Source: Io17-Chloro-G2 sp965226915
Lineage (GTDB): Bacteria > Chloroflexota > Dehalococcoidia > Lucifugimonadales > UBA3495
Length of the DNA stretch: 64,000 bases
Assembly: GCA_965226915.1 (NCBI GenBank)
Contig: CBDDEJ010000010.1
Span: 434,001-498,000, forward strand
Reading direction: 5' to 3'
The notes under the pieces are model-generated. The model worked only from the letters and a program-made list of their open reading frames with translations, did not search any database and had not been told where the DNA came from. Below, piece by piece: positions 1-10,029 of the stretch (position 1 is its first letter; every line of letters starts with the position of its first letter). The translations under genes and the position numbers were made by a program.

Positions 1-496
1 TGCCTTTACCATTGCCTGTTCGGCGTTGGTCAGGATGTTCAAGAACACCCGGACCAATTGGTGCTCGTCCAGCATGGTCTTAGGAACCCCAGTCGCCACC
101 CGATTGACAACCTTAATATTGTTCACTCTGAAGTCATAGGACTTCAGTTCGAGGGACCGCAATAAGACAGAGTTCAAGTCCAAATATTGCTTGTCAGCGC
201 CGCTTTTTCTGGCGAAGGATAGGAGGTTCTTAACGATCGTTGACGCTCTTTGGGCTTCCCCGGAGATGGATAGGTTATCTTCCTTTACGTTGTTTGGGAT
301 CTTCTTTTTTAATACGAATTCGGCGAATCCCTGAACGCTTGTTAATGGATTATTGATCTCGTGAGCAACACCGGCTGCAAGTTCTCCGATGGAGACCAAA
401 CGACTGCTCTCGTTTATATAGGCTTCTGTCTGTTTACGTTGGGTGACATCCCTGATGATATAGGTCAAGACCTTTCCGTGAAACTGTTCAGAGTTG
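1..496 (-). pseudogene. Sensor histidine kinase, C-terminal half (PAS end, HisKA, start of HATPase), separated from its N-terminal half by insertions
   Basis: Reading leftwards from about 495, the frame gives the end of a PAS/PAC domain (LTYIIRDVTQRKQTEA). It continues into a HisKA dimerisation helix with the phospho-acceptor motif GELAAGVAHEINNPL, then a second helix ending in LLSFARKSGAD, and the N-box of the HATPase domain (VFLNILTNAEQAM). The ATP-binding remainder lies beyond base 1. The frame is open, but its 5' side joins IS66 sequence near 490-500. The missing front half is at about 5205-6222 on the same strand. The intact protein would have been a cytoplasmic GAF-GAF-PAS sensor kinase. 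The domain calls are clear; the signal sensed is unknown. Confidence 0.85.
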
Positions 497-772
497 AGGG
501 GAAGTGAGCAACCGGCGGCATTCCAGGAGGGGATTGAGACCTCTGGCCCGGCAGGTGCCAAAGAGGGATGCCAAGGTCATCTTGCTGTCGGTGCCCTGCC
601 CTGAGCGGGTGCCGCCGCTGATCTTGCGACTGGTTACCAGATGCCGCAGGCTCCGCTCGGCGGCGTTGTTGTCTGAGGGCACGGCTGGGTCCGACACGAA
701 GACAAACAGTTCCTTGATGAACCGTTCCATGCGCCGGCAGAGCTTGGCCTGAACCGCCAGGGGATCTTTAAG
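488..772 (-). pseudogene. IS66-family transposase, C-terminal part
   Basis: After removal of the 773-4162 insertion and one TTAAG copy, the frame runs LARPFLKDPLAVQAKL and on to SDNNAAERSLRHLVTSRK. This is the typical IS66 DDE C-terminus, with the catalytic Glu in NNAAERSLR. The frame ends at 488, where it meets the kinase sequence. It belongs with the N-terminal part at 4163-5205. Confidence 0.85.
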
Positions 773-1086
773 CCGGGATTCCCCAGATCAAACCACCTTT
801 CCTGGATATAGCTCCCGCGGGGATACCGCCAAATATAATCCCGCATTCCAAGGGCGTCAAATGCGGCCTGATGCGGCCTGATTCACTCAAAGCCCCCGCT
901 TTCATTGGGCAACCACTGTACTGCCAAGCGTAAAAGCCCCAAACCGCTGGTCTACGCCCTAGTCTCGCCCTTGGGAAGCTCTTTTGCCCTGTGCGACCCC
1001 GTAACCGTAACCAATCCCGACGCTCCTAAAGTGGACTAGCCAGGAGCCAGCCTAAGCCGACCAATTCGTTCCAGTATCCCGCCTAG

Positions 1087-2544
1087 TATTACAACGTCAG
1101 TTAGTTTGATAGGATAACTGTGTAGCTGGAGAGGGAATAGGCAGGTGAGGTGGGGATGTGGATGCGGCAGCTTTCGAGCAGGTGTACGGGTCATTTCGGG
1201 ATTTTCACGCTTACTTCGCGCCGCTGTTTGGCCGCCGGGAGACGCGGGAGCACAGCGGTCATTATCTCCAGGCCCTGCTGGTACAGTCTGGGGAGCGGCG
1301 CAACGCTGAGAACCTGTCGGAGACGGTTCCGGGGTCAGCCCGAGGGATGCAGCGGTTTCTCACCGATTCTCCCTGGGACGATGAGGTGATTATAGGACGG
1401 CTGCAGGAGTACCTGGGAACCCGGCTGGAGCATCCGGAAGGGGTGTGGGCGCTGGACGGCAGCGACTTTCCCAAGCAGGGGAGGAAGTCGGTGGGAGTGG
1501 CCCGGCAGTACTGCGGGAGGCTGGGGAAGGTGGCCAGCTGCCAGGCGGGGATGTTCCTGGCCTATGTCAGCCCGTTGGGACGGGCATTGGTGGACAAGGG
1601 GCTGTATCTGCCCGAGAGTTGGACCTCGGACAAAGACCGGTGTGAGGCGGCGGGTGTGCCGGAGGATAGGCAGGGCTACCGGTCCAAGACGGAGTTGGCC
1701 TTGGAGATGGTGGGGCGGGCACAGGAGCGGGGCCACCTGAAGGCTGGATGGGTCGCGGCGGACGACGCCTTTGGGATGTCGCCGTCCTTCCGGGAGGGCC
1801 TGGCGGCCTTGGGGATGTGGTACGTGCTGGACGTTCCGTCCGGCTTTACGGTGTGGCCGCCGGAGCCTGCCTGGACCAGTGCGGAGTATCAGGGATTCGG
1901 GCGTCCCCGCAAACCCAGGCTGCGAGACGGTCAGCGCCGGACCATGGAGCAGCGCAGCGACGAGTTGCCGGAGGAGGCCTGGCGTGAGATTACGGTGGCC
2001 GAGGGAAGCCAGGGACCACGCAGCTACCTTTTCAGCGCCCAGAGGGTGCGACCGACCAGCAGGCGCAAGCCCGGCGAAATCCACTGGGCCGTCTACCGCC
2101 GGAACCGGGACGGCAGCGAACCCCGCTACTACCTGTCCAATGCTCCGGAGGATACCCCGTTGGAGACCCTGGCATACGTGGGAGGCTCCCGTTGGCGTAT
2201 AGAAACGGAGTTTGAGACGGAGAAAAGCGACGTAGGCCTGGACGAGTACGAGACCCGCACCTGGGCTGGCTGGCATCACCACGTGGCCCTGTGCCTGCTG
2301 GGCGGAGCTTTTCTGCTGAGCCTGCAACAGGCTTGGGGGGGAAAAGATGCCCCGGATCACGAGGCCGCAGGTCTACCGGGTGGTGCGGGAAATGCTGCCC
2401 CGGGAACGGTTCGGGCCAACCGAGTTGCTGCGGTGGCTTGAGGATACGCAGGACAGTAACGAACGGGCCAAACGCTCCCATGCCAAGCGCCGCGCCGCCA
2501 TGCGGGCATCACCCCACATCCCTCCCTGAACTGACGTTGTAATA
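1087..2544 (+). mobile_element. IS701-family element A
   Basis: Bounded by 14-bp perfect terminal inverted repeats (TATTACAACGTCAG at the left; its complement at 2531-2544). It is flanked by CTAG at 1083-1086 and 2545-2548. The target was the single CTAG in the 3' part of the IS1380-family transposase, equivalent to 54726-54729 in copy 2. It carries one transposase gene. Confidence 0.92.
1158..2529 (+). CDS. IS701-family transposase A (C-terminus in a shifted frame)
   Basis: GTG start at 1158. The protein shows the IS701 DDE layout: DGSDFPKQGRKSVGVARQY (first Asp), WVAADDAFGMS (second Asp), and WRIETEFETEKSDVGLDEYE (Glu). The frame reaches a stop at 2441 after a short out-of-family tail. The family C-terminus (MPRITRPQVYRVVREMLP) lies in the +1 frame from 2347 to 2529, entered at a GGGGGGGAAAAG run. 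The same shift occurs at the same place in the diverged element B (56980-58475). This may therefore be a programmed frameshift or a coupled reinitiation at ATG 2347 rather than random decay. Confidence 0.88.
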
Positions 2545-2548
2545 CTAG

Positions 2549-2719
2549 AGGTCTGGCCGGAAAGCCATTGGCCGGGTTTCGCGCTACGCCAGACAGACGT
2601 ATTATAGTCTTATGTGGCATGATAGTGTCTGTAATACGGTTCAAGAACCCACTGTTACATCGACAATCGTCGCTAAGAAAACGGCAGCTTGGAGAGAATC
2701 GGGGTTTCCGTCCGAGTTT
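2549..2719. mobile_element. 171-bp CTAG-flanked MITE (type A), copy 1
   Basis: Lies between CTAG at 2545-2548 (shared with IS701-A) and CTAG at 2720-2723. It is identical by eye to 29414-29584 and close to 29239-29409. Its ends form an imperfect inverted repeat (AGGTCTGGCCGGAAAGCC against AAACTCGGACGGAAACCC). It holds no convincing coding sequence. Confidence 0.88.
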
Positions 2720-3323
2720 CTAGCATTTCCCGGCTCACCAGCACCTCAGCAAGCTGAAACACCAGCCTTCCGGCATGGCGCACCAACCGTCCTCCAGTCT
2801 TGATCATCCTGGTCTGCAGACTGGTCAACGACCAGTGCTTCATTGCCTCCGGTAAGGCTAGCCTTCTCATGAAGTTGCCCAAGTTGTAAGCCAGTACGAA
2901 CAACTCCAGCCTGACCTGATTGGCCACGAACTTGTGGCAGGACAACCTCGTCCAGTTCAGGGCGTACTTGCCTTCTTTTATCCATTGCTCCGCGGTGCCT
3001 CGGCCATTGTAAAAGCGGACTATCCCGATGTTTGGATAGCTCAGATTGGTGACTATGAAGCCCACTCTGGGAAACAGTTCTCCCTGGCGCCACTCCACCT
3101 TAGAGACCACTCTCCGAGCAACGTTCCAGCTCTGGGCCTGGTAGACGAAGTCATGATAGGAGACGATGGGCTTCGGGGAAAGCCACTCCGTAGGCCGTAT
3201 CAGCCGGGGCGCTATCTCCCGCTGCAGCACCTGGTTGGACCGCAGCCTGATGGCGTAGCCGATGTTTCTTGCTTCCAGATAATCGTATATCTCCGGCTTG
3301 GCGAAGGCGGCGTCAGCACGAAA

Positions 3324-3343
3324 CAGCAGCAGTCAGGCTGCTG
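3324..3343. repeat. CAGCAGC/GCTGCTG hairpin with inverted loop in IS1380 transposase copy 1
   Basis: 7-bp stems with a 6-base loop. On the transposase strand the loop reads CTGACT, producing TGA. The equivalent site in the intact copy (54106-54125) has GGTCAG, and copy 3 (61129-61148) has CTGACT. Confidence 0.92.
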
Positions 3344-4162
3344 TCAAATAACGCTCCACCACCGGATCAAGGACTTCTTGCCAATCATCGGCACTGGGGA
3401 CGTTGCCTGACCGTAGCTTAGCTGCTTCACAATCCCCGAACTGGTTGAACAGAAAGAGAGGGTGATAGCAGACGCATTCAAAGTGGCCGTTATAGGCTGC
3501 TCCCTCCTGCTGGCCGTGCACTGGACTCTCGGAACTGTCCATATCCAGGATTACTCGCCGGTGTAGGGTATGGGCCATAGCTCGTTCCACCCACTGGGTA
3601 TTTATTCGTGCCAGCCCCTTCAGGTTGTCCTCTTGGGTCAGGAACTCCGTCTCGAACCGGCCCATCTCACTGGTGCTGGCTCCTTTCCGCTCCGAGCCTT
3701 GCCATCCCACGATCACTCGCATGGCTGGGTCTTGGGAAAGGCGCACTGCGTCATTGGTGTCGTCGTAGCCGGCCAAGCGGCTGTAGATCGACTGTCTTAG
3801 CAGCGGAACCAGGTGGTGAAGGATATTGCGTCCGGTACGGCTTTCCTGGAGGTAGTCCTCAGCGATTTCGGTAAGGCCCAAGGCATCATCAAACTCTCGA
3901 AAGGCAAGAAGACCAGCGTCGGAGGTGATGGTTGAGCCGTGAAATTCCAGGCGGACTTTGGGGTTGAATTGGAGCCGGAGAGGGGCATTTTCGCCGTCAC
4001 CCATCAGGTGCCTCCATGATTCCTACGACATCTTACTGCAAAGTGACATATCATGGAGTTATTATAGCTGGGAGCACGCAAAAAGGGCCCATAATTAGCC
4101 AATGGTTGAAAGACCATCGACGAATTACTGAGAAAGCTTTTTAGCCATATGGGAAATGTGGG

Positions 4163-5205
4163 TTAAGGAAAGGCCGCGCCAAGACCATTAGTTTCTCCTC
4201 CAGCATTAGCTGGGTGCGATGGCCTGGCTGGGCTCGGGGAAGGACCGAGGCCTTGGCCTCCGTGTAGACCTGGTGAACCGCCTCGGCCCACTGAGCCAGC
4301 CCAGCGTCTTCTGGGTACAACCCTTTCAGGTCATGGATATCCCGCAGCAGATGAGCCCAGCACCGTTGCTTCAGGCCCGGGTAGTGGTTATAGGCCGCGT
4401 AGAAATCACTGACCAACACTCCGCTGAAGGAGGAATCCAGCACCTCATCCACCACCCCCTTATCCCGACCCCGACGCAGGAAGTATCGTTCGCTGGGAGT
4501 GCTGAAGGTCCAAACATAGCCGTTGCTCCCGTCCTGGCGCCAGCCGGTTTCGTCGCCCTGCACCACGGGACTGGCGCGGACTTGCTCGAGCACCTCTCGC
4601 ACCGCCGTCTCAGCCTGACGGGCTACTCCATGGACGGCCTCGACGATGGCGCCAACACTCAGGTGCAACTGATGGACGCTCTCCAGGTACCATTGGATGA
4701 TTCTTATGGGCAACCGTCCCTCCTCCCGCAGGGTCACCATCAGGCTTACCAGATTGACCCCCAGGCGCTGCTGGCCCAGAACCACCCCCTGCAGGGCCTC
4801 TTTGGGCAGCCGGCGCCGCTGGCATACCGGACAGATGCGGGCTACCAGGGCGTGCTCGGTCACTTCTACCGGAGCCACCGGTAGCTCAATGACTTCCCGA
4901 GTTCGCTGTACCCATCCGCCGTTCAGGTGAGTCCCGCAGTCGGGACAGACCGCCACGGCATGCTCCACCCGCCGGGTAGGAGTCATGCGCTGGCGGGCGA
5001 AGCCATGGCGGCGCGGCTTTCTGGGCTCCTTTTTCTCCGGCGCTTGCCGGCTGGAGTGCGGCTGATTACCCGGCATCCCCGACGACCCGCGCCGGTTGGG
5101 ACGGGATTCCAGAACCCCAATCCGCCTTTGCAAATCGGCAATGACTGCCCGCTGGCCGGCAATTATCTCCAGCAGAGTTTCGCCACTCGCCGCGTATTTC
5201 CATGG
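4163..5205 (-). pseudogene. IS66-family transposase, N-terminal part
   Basis: Coding runs leftwards from about 5205 (GETLLEIIAGQRAVIADLQ, the IS66 N-terminal leucine-rich coil). It passes a zinc-finger-like region (VCPDCGTHLNGG, ICPVCQRRR) and the DDE core (VVQGDETGWRQDG and VSDFYAAYNHYPG). It is cut at 4163 by the IS1380-family element, where the last residues before the junction are VLARPFLN. No start codon is visible upstream, so the 5' end is probably truncated against the kinase gene. Confidence 0.88.
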
Positions 5206-6222
5206 GGAACACGGAGCCGTCCTTGCGGCGTCCCTCCACCTCTGGCCCAATGCCTGTGACCTGCGCAAGATCGATGGCCGATTTCCAGGAATGGTATCCG
5301 TCGTTCATTCCTGGGTCAGGCTCGGATATCAGAGAGTTTACGTTTAGGCCTGTGACCTCATTCAATGCGTAGCCAAAAATCCTTTCGGCCGCTGAATTGA
5401 ACGCTTCGATGAGTCCGTCAGAACTCACGGTCAAGATTCCATCGGGTGCGGTCTCCATGATCGCCCTGCTTCTGACTTCGCTTTCCCTTAGCGCTTGTTC
5501 CGTGCGGACTCGTTGTGCGTACAGCCGGGCGTTTTCTACTGCTGGTGCGATCTGAGCAGCCAGCCGCTCAACGACAACTCGTTGACGCTCTCCAAAACCG
5601 GCGGTCTGGCGCGAGCTCAGAAAGAATGTGCCAAATACTTTCTCACCAGAAATTAGGGGGGCCACGATGACGCTACGCAGGTCCTTGTTCAGGAGGCGCT
5701 CCGAGCCCCAAAATTCCCGATCATCCTCCCGGTTGCCCAATACAACGGTGCGCCCGGATTCCAACACCCGGGCGCTCATCGTCCCTTCCCTCGCGAAGGG
5801 TTCCCCTTGGCGGTGTAGGGATTGTGATTTTTCCGACAGGTACGCTATTGTCAGTTCACTCCGGTCTTCGTTAAAAAGATTGATCCCGGCCTGGTCAAAA
5901 TCCAATAGAGTTTTCACCTCTTCGAAGAACCGCTCGTATTCCCCCTCAATATTCAGTGTTGAACCGAGGATTCGGGACACCCGGTCCACCATGGCCATCT
6001 CTTGGGAGCTTACCTGGAGATCTTCGGCCAGGCTTGCGTTTTGAAGCAGGGCGCCCAAGCCGTCCACAATGGCCGTCAAAAGCGAAACTCGCTCATGGGT
6101 GAAGTGGTCGATTTCGGAGCTGGCCACGGAAAGGATCCCAAACGTCTGGCCGCCAGCCTTGACCGGCATGAAGCTGACCGACTTTATCCCACGAATGATG
6201 ATTTGTTCCTGGAGGCGCGCCC
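5205..6222 (-). pseudogene. Sensor histidine kinase, N-terminal half (GAF-GAF-PAS)
   Basis: The frame opens at about 6222 in the middle of a GAF domain (IKSVSFMPVKAGGQTFGILSV). A second GAF follows (FDQAGINLFNEDRSELTIAYL, RSVIVAPLISGEKVFGTFFLS), then a PAS domain (IMETAPDGILTVSSDGLIEAFN through RRKDGSVFPMEI), where IS66 sequence begins. The C-terminal half is at 1-496. The beginning of the first GAF domain is missing. The homology ends within a few bases of the GTG start of the divergent GMC gene (6223), so the 5' end was lost in an older rearrangement. No promoter for it is visible. Confidence 0.85.
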
Positions 6223-6744
6223 GTGAAATGTGACGTAATCATCGTCGGCGCCGGGTCCGCCGGTGCCATTCTGGCGAGCCGGCTGTCGGAAGACCCCAAC
6301 CGGTCGGTCTTGCTTTTAGAAGCTGGGCCCGACTATCCCGATTTTGAGCATCTTCCCGACGAAGTAAAAATCGGATTCGATACGGGCACGGGTGTCCCGC
6401 CTATGCGAACCCCCGGCGGTCACCCGGTGGGGTTGGCGTCCAGTATTCACAACTGGCAGCTGGCGGCTAAGTCCGAATCCACCGATGGACCCGGATGGAG
6501 GGCGTGAGGACAGCGGAAGAGGGGGGAGGGAGTTGCAGGCGCGATGATCCGGGCTCGAATTCGAGTAGACGGGAGGTTGGCGGGCGGTCGCAGGCGCTTT
6601 TGGGGGCGCCGATGGCGGTCTGCAGTGGCTGTGCTGAGCGAGATGGCGGGATAGGACACGGGAAGAGGCGCTCGCGGACCGGGACTGGCGCGAGTTTGCC
6701 GGGACGTTCAGTTGGCCGGATGGCGGGTCAGTTGCAGACGGGTC

Positions 6745-8069
6745 GTCAGGCTGGGAGTGGCAGGGCGCGCAGCCGGGCCAGGGCGCGACTGAACTGGGTT
6801 TCCCAAGGCCAGCGCTGGGGCAGATGCAGGGTGAGGCGGCGCGCCGAGCGGGTGAGCCGTCCGGCCAGGGAGAAGAACCGTCGCCTGAGGGTCTTGGTGG
6901 TCACGATCTGCTCGCCCAGGCCGATGCGCGCGGTCCAGCGGGCCAGGTGTGGGCCATCACCTGGACGGCCAGCCAGGCGCCGTTGGCGGCGAAGCGGCCG
7001 GACGGCATGTGGTTCAACCCGACGCCGTACTTGAGGTCGCGTATCGCATTCTCGATCTCGGCGTGGCGGCGGTGGTCGGCCTCCAGTTCCAGGGTCTCTC
7101 CGTCCCGGTCGGTGATGAAGCCGTGATAACTGTAGGTGGCGAAGAGGGGCAGTTGGGAACCGGAGGTCGGCTGCACCCGCCGGACGATGAGCCGCACCGG
7201 CGCGGCGTCCGGCTCACTCTGGAAGGGGGTATAAGTCGTCTCGGCCACAGCGGCGGCGCCGTCCATCCAGTAGGGAATCGGCGTCCAGGCAGCTTCGGGT
7301 ATGGCCTCGATGAGATTGCGCAGGCTTTTGTGCTGGCGGATGGTGATGGAGAAGCGCACGTCCAGCTTGCGGCAGACGGCGACCACGGCGTGGGTATAGA
7401 AGCCGCTGTCGGCCCGCAGGGTGCGCTACGCTGGCGCCAGCGTAGCGCACCCGCCCCACCGTCTCCCGCAGGAAGTGGGCGGCCCCGCGGGCGGTGTTGG
7501 CGCGGCCCTCGCGCAGCCGGGACATCAGCACGTCGCCGGTGCCGGCGGCGACGGCCAACAGCGGGTGATAGCCCCGGGCGCCGGTGTAGCCGTGGTGGCG
7601 GGCGCCCTCCTTGGCCAGTCCGTAGGTCTCGCAGATCGTCGAATCAAGGTCGATGGTAAATGGTGCGTCGCCGGGTCCGGCTCCGGCCTGCCAGGCCCGG
7701 GCCAGCAACTCGCGGCTCACCCCGGTCCAGTTGGCGGACGTGGCCCCAGCGAAAGCTGCGCAGGAAGGCGCCCAGGGTGCAGGGCGCCTTGACCACACTG
7801 CCCAGGGTGCAGGCTGTCCCGCCGGCGCGCAGCGCATCGGCGTCGTCGATGCAGTCGCCGCCCGCCAACGCAGATGCCACCAGCGTCATCATCTTGTCAC
7901 CGGTGTTGGCTCGGCCTGGGGCCCGGCCCAGGTCCAGGCGCCGGTCAACCAGTTGGGAAAGGCCGAGGTGCAAGGCCAAGGTGGCGGGAAGGAGCAGGCC
8001 GGCATTGTTGACCAGGCGGTGGTCGTCGAAGGTGATGTGGATGCGGTCGAGGTGGTTGCGTGGTCGCAT
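6745..8069 (-). pseudogene. IS1380-family (type 2) transposase, copy 1, multiply frameshifted
   Basis: Starts at 8069 (MRPRNHLDRIHITFDDHRLVN). Coding moves through at least three frames: 8069 to about 7735, about 7740 to 7450, then 7386 to about 6950, and on to about 6745. The DDE core is visible (PFTIDLDSTICETYGLAKEG, EIENAIRDLKYGVGLNHMPS). One frameshift coincides with the 7419-7452 palindrome. Another is a lost base near 6950 in the segment matching AHNLARWTARIGLG of copy 2. Not functional as read. Confidence 0.88.
7419..7452. repeat. 34-bp perfect palindrome in IS1380 type 2, copy 1
   Basis: Centre at GGCGCC, with arms GTGCGCTACGCTGGC and complement extended by two G:C pairs. Copy 2 has GGCAGATC where this copy has TAGCGC, so here the palindrome is the derived state and the change shifts the frame by two bases. 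Confidence 0.93.
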
Positions 8070-9546
8070 CTATTGGGTGCTCCTTGTTTCTGGTCGGTTT
8101 TCTGTTATAAAACCATTATCCCAGATTCAGAGGAGCACTTCCTTCCCTATCCGCCCTGTCGCGACACGCCCTCTATCGGTGGATTCGGGTTAAGACAACC
8201 GATCTCTCTCCAGACATGGCGCTCCCTAGAGGCAAAGTCACCGGAGGCTCTAGCGCCATCAATTCCTCCGCGTTCTACCGGGGGATTCCCGCGACTTCCA
8301 AGCCTGGTCCGACATGGGCAACGATCAATGGAGCTTCGACAAAGTGCTGCCCTATTTCAGGCGGCTTGAGACCGACGTTGACCGCCACGATGAACACCAC
8401 GGGACCAATGGCCCCATATTCGTACACCATTCCGAACCGGCGCTGTGGCATCCCACTCAGACGGCCTTCTACAACGCCTGCGTGGATGCTGAGCATCCGG
8501 AAACAACGGACCATAACGAACCGGGCTCCCAAGGCGTTGGCCCGTCCATTACCAACAACCACAACCGAGTCCGTTTTAGCACCTCTCTTGGCTACTTGAG
8601 TCAGGCCAGACATCGCCTAAACCTGACGATTCGGGCTAACTGTACTGCCCGGCGCCTTCTGGTGGACGGCCAACGCGTCACAGCTGTTGATGTGGACAGC
8701 GGGCGCGATACTTTTGTAGTGGAAGGTGACCAGGTCATTCTTTGCGCGGGGGCCGTTGGCTCCCCTCACCTTTTGCTGTTGTCGGGTGTCGGTCCCGCGG
8801 AACACCTGACCAGCCTGGGGATACCAGTGGTTCTCGACCTGCCGGGAGTGGGCCAAAATCTGAGGGACCATCCCAAGCTGTACATCACCTGGAGGGTCAA
8901 AGCAGGGTATCCGGTGGAAGAGAGGCCGGCACGAGGTGGGGTGGCCTTTCGCTTTACCGCGGCTGGCTCCCACTTGCGAAACGATCTTGGAATTAGCATG
9001 GGAGCGTTTGTCATGCCCAGGCTCAGACCTCCAGAGTATTCGGCTTCCTGCGCTGACAGTGGTGGCCTTTCGGATCGGCTGGTCGAGATGATGGCAGGGC
9101 TGTTGCTGCCGGTTAGTTCAGGGGAGCTGAAGCTAACGTCGTCTGACCCCGGCGTTCAACCCCACATGAATTACAACTATCTTGCTGAACCCTTCGACCG
9201 TGAAAGACTGCGGGAGGCGGTCAGGCTTTGCATAAAATTGGCCGAATTCTCGCAATTGGCGGAGGTCATCGGGGATCGAATTGAACCGCTGGAAGCCGAC
9301 CTTAGATCGGACGAGGCTTTGGACCGGTGGATGATGCGGGAGGCGCATACATACTCCCATATCTCATGCACCTGCAAAATGGGACTGGCCACGGACCCTT
9401 TAGCGGTTACCGACCAGTTCGGAAAAGTCCACGGCATGGATGGCCTGCGGATTGTCGATGCGTCGATCATGCCGGATTTGGTGCGGGCGCCCATCAACCC
9501 CACGGTGTTGATGATCGGGGAGCGAATCGCTGACCTGATTCGTTGA

Positions 9547-10029
9547 CGGATGTTCAAGAACATGGACCATCATTGTTGGTAACTTTTGGAAAATGAAGAC
9601 ATCCGGAAAGGACGACGGTCACAGAGTTTCCTAGACTTTGTTACTCCCAGGCGCGGTTGTCCACAACCTCTTGATACGTAGCTCCCGGTGCAATCAAGTC
9701 AGGATAACCCCTGATCCACCCTTAAGTATCCTCGAATCATTCGCGAGGATACGGCGCCAGTGGGCCATAAAGACGCCTGGCCCCGGAGGCTACAGCAGTC
9801 ATCTTCGATCGAGCCAGAGAACAGGTCCTACTGACCCCAAGGGAAGATAACGGGTGGTGAGCCAGGGACCTAGTTCCGTGACTATCAAGTTTGTTCGCAC
9901 CATCGTCCGCTTGGGGAGGTTCATACTCATCTCCTCGTTTTGCCACTAGGGATCATTCTCGCCAGCCCTCGGCAGGTCACGCTGAGCTCCTGACTCTACC
10001 AGACAGGTTATGCCGCGATCCTTGGGCTC
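9547..10029. other. Intergenic stretch, no gene recognised
   Basis: This is 483 bases between the GMC pseudogene and the carboxymuconolactone decarboxylase-like gene. I see no supported reading frame, RNA gene, repeat or terminator in it. Confidence 0.5.

Larger units (their letters stand above)
1036..4004 (-). pseudogene. IS1380-family transposase, copy 1 (in-frame TGA plus nested insertion)
   Basis: Starts at 4004 (MGDGENAPLRLQFNPK) and ends at 1036-1038 (ERIGRLRLAPG, stop). The first segment stops at an in-frame TGA inside a CAGCAGC/GCTGCTG hairpin (3324-3343), and coding resumes in the same frame as LLFRADAAFAKPEIYDYLEA. Near the C-terminus it is split at CTAG by IS701-A plus MITE-A (1087-2719). 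It is otherwise nearly identical to the intact 443-residue copy at 53445-54776. The IS1380-family DDE_Tnp_1 fold is inferred from the conserved FHGSTITSDAGLLAFRE and related segments. Confidence 0.92.
773..4162 (-). mobile_element. IS1380-family element type 1, copy 1, carrying an IS701 element and a MITE
   Basis: The ends match those of the copies at 53287-55039 and 60312-62062. The 5' end reads CCCACATTTCCCATAT and the other end, reverse-complemented, reads CCGGGATTCCCCAGAT, an imperfect inverted repeat. The flanks carry a 5-bp target duplication, TTAAG (768-772 and 4163-4167). Without the nested IS701 element and MITE the copy would be about 1.75 kb like the others. It sits inside the IS66 transposase gene. 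Confidence 0.92.
497..5205 (-). mobile_element. IS66-family element, host of nested insertions, inserted in a histidine kinase gene
   Basis: An IS66-type transposase (TnpC) occupies both outer edges of this block: its N-terminal part is at 4163-5205 and its C-terminal part at 488-772. They were split by an IS1380-family element (773-4162) with a TTAAG duplication. I could not identify IS66 terminal repeats or an 8-bp target duplication, and no start codon is visible at the transposase 5' end. The IS66 ends are therefore probably eroded and the outer coordinates are approximate. Confidence 0.75.
6472..8190 (-). mobile_element. IS1380-family element type 2, copy 1
   Basis: The ends carry inverted repeats of the form CCGAATCCACCGAT. 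The flanks have a 4-bp duplication, TAAG (6468-6471 and 8191-8194). The second copy at 32142-33854 has the same ends and a TTAA duplication. Excision with one TAAG re-joins the GMC oxidoreductase motif exactly. The element contains a 34-bp perfect palindrome at 7419-7452 that the other copy lacks. Confidence 0.92.
6223..9546 (+). pseudogene. GMC-family (FAD) oxidoreductase, split by an IS1380-type element and frameshifted
   Basis: GTG start at 6223 with GGAGG at 6211-6215. The first segment (6223-6471) has the FAD dinucleotide motif VIIVGAGSAGAILASRL. Removing 6472-8190 and one TAAG restores NWQLAAKTTDLSPDMALPRGK and VTGGSSAIN, the GMC signature. A one-base deletion near 8290 then shifts the frame, and coding continues at 8314-9546 (DMGNDQWSFDKVLPYFRR). 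This part includes the second GMC signature (GAVGSPHLLLLSGVGP) and the C-terminal HISCTCKMG / RIVDASIMP region. Members oxidise alcohols using FAD. The intact paralogue is at 21863-23404. Confidence 0.92.
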
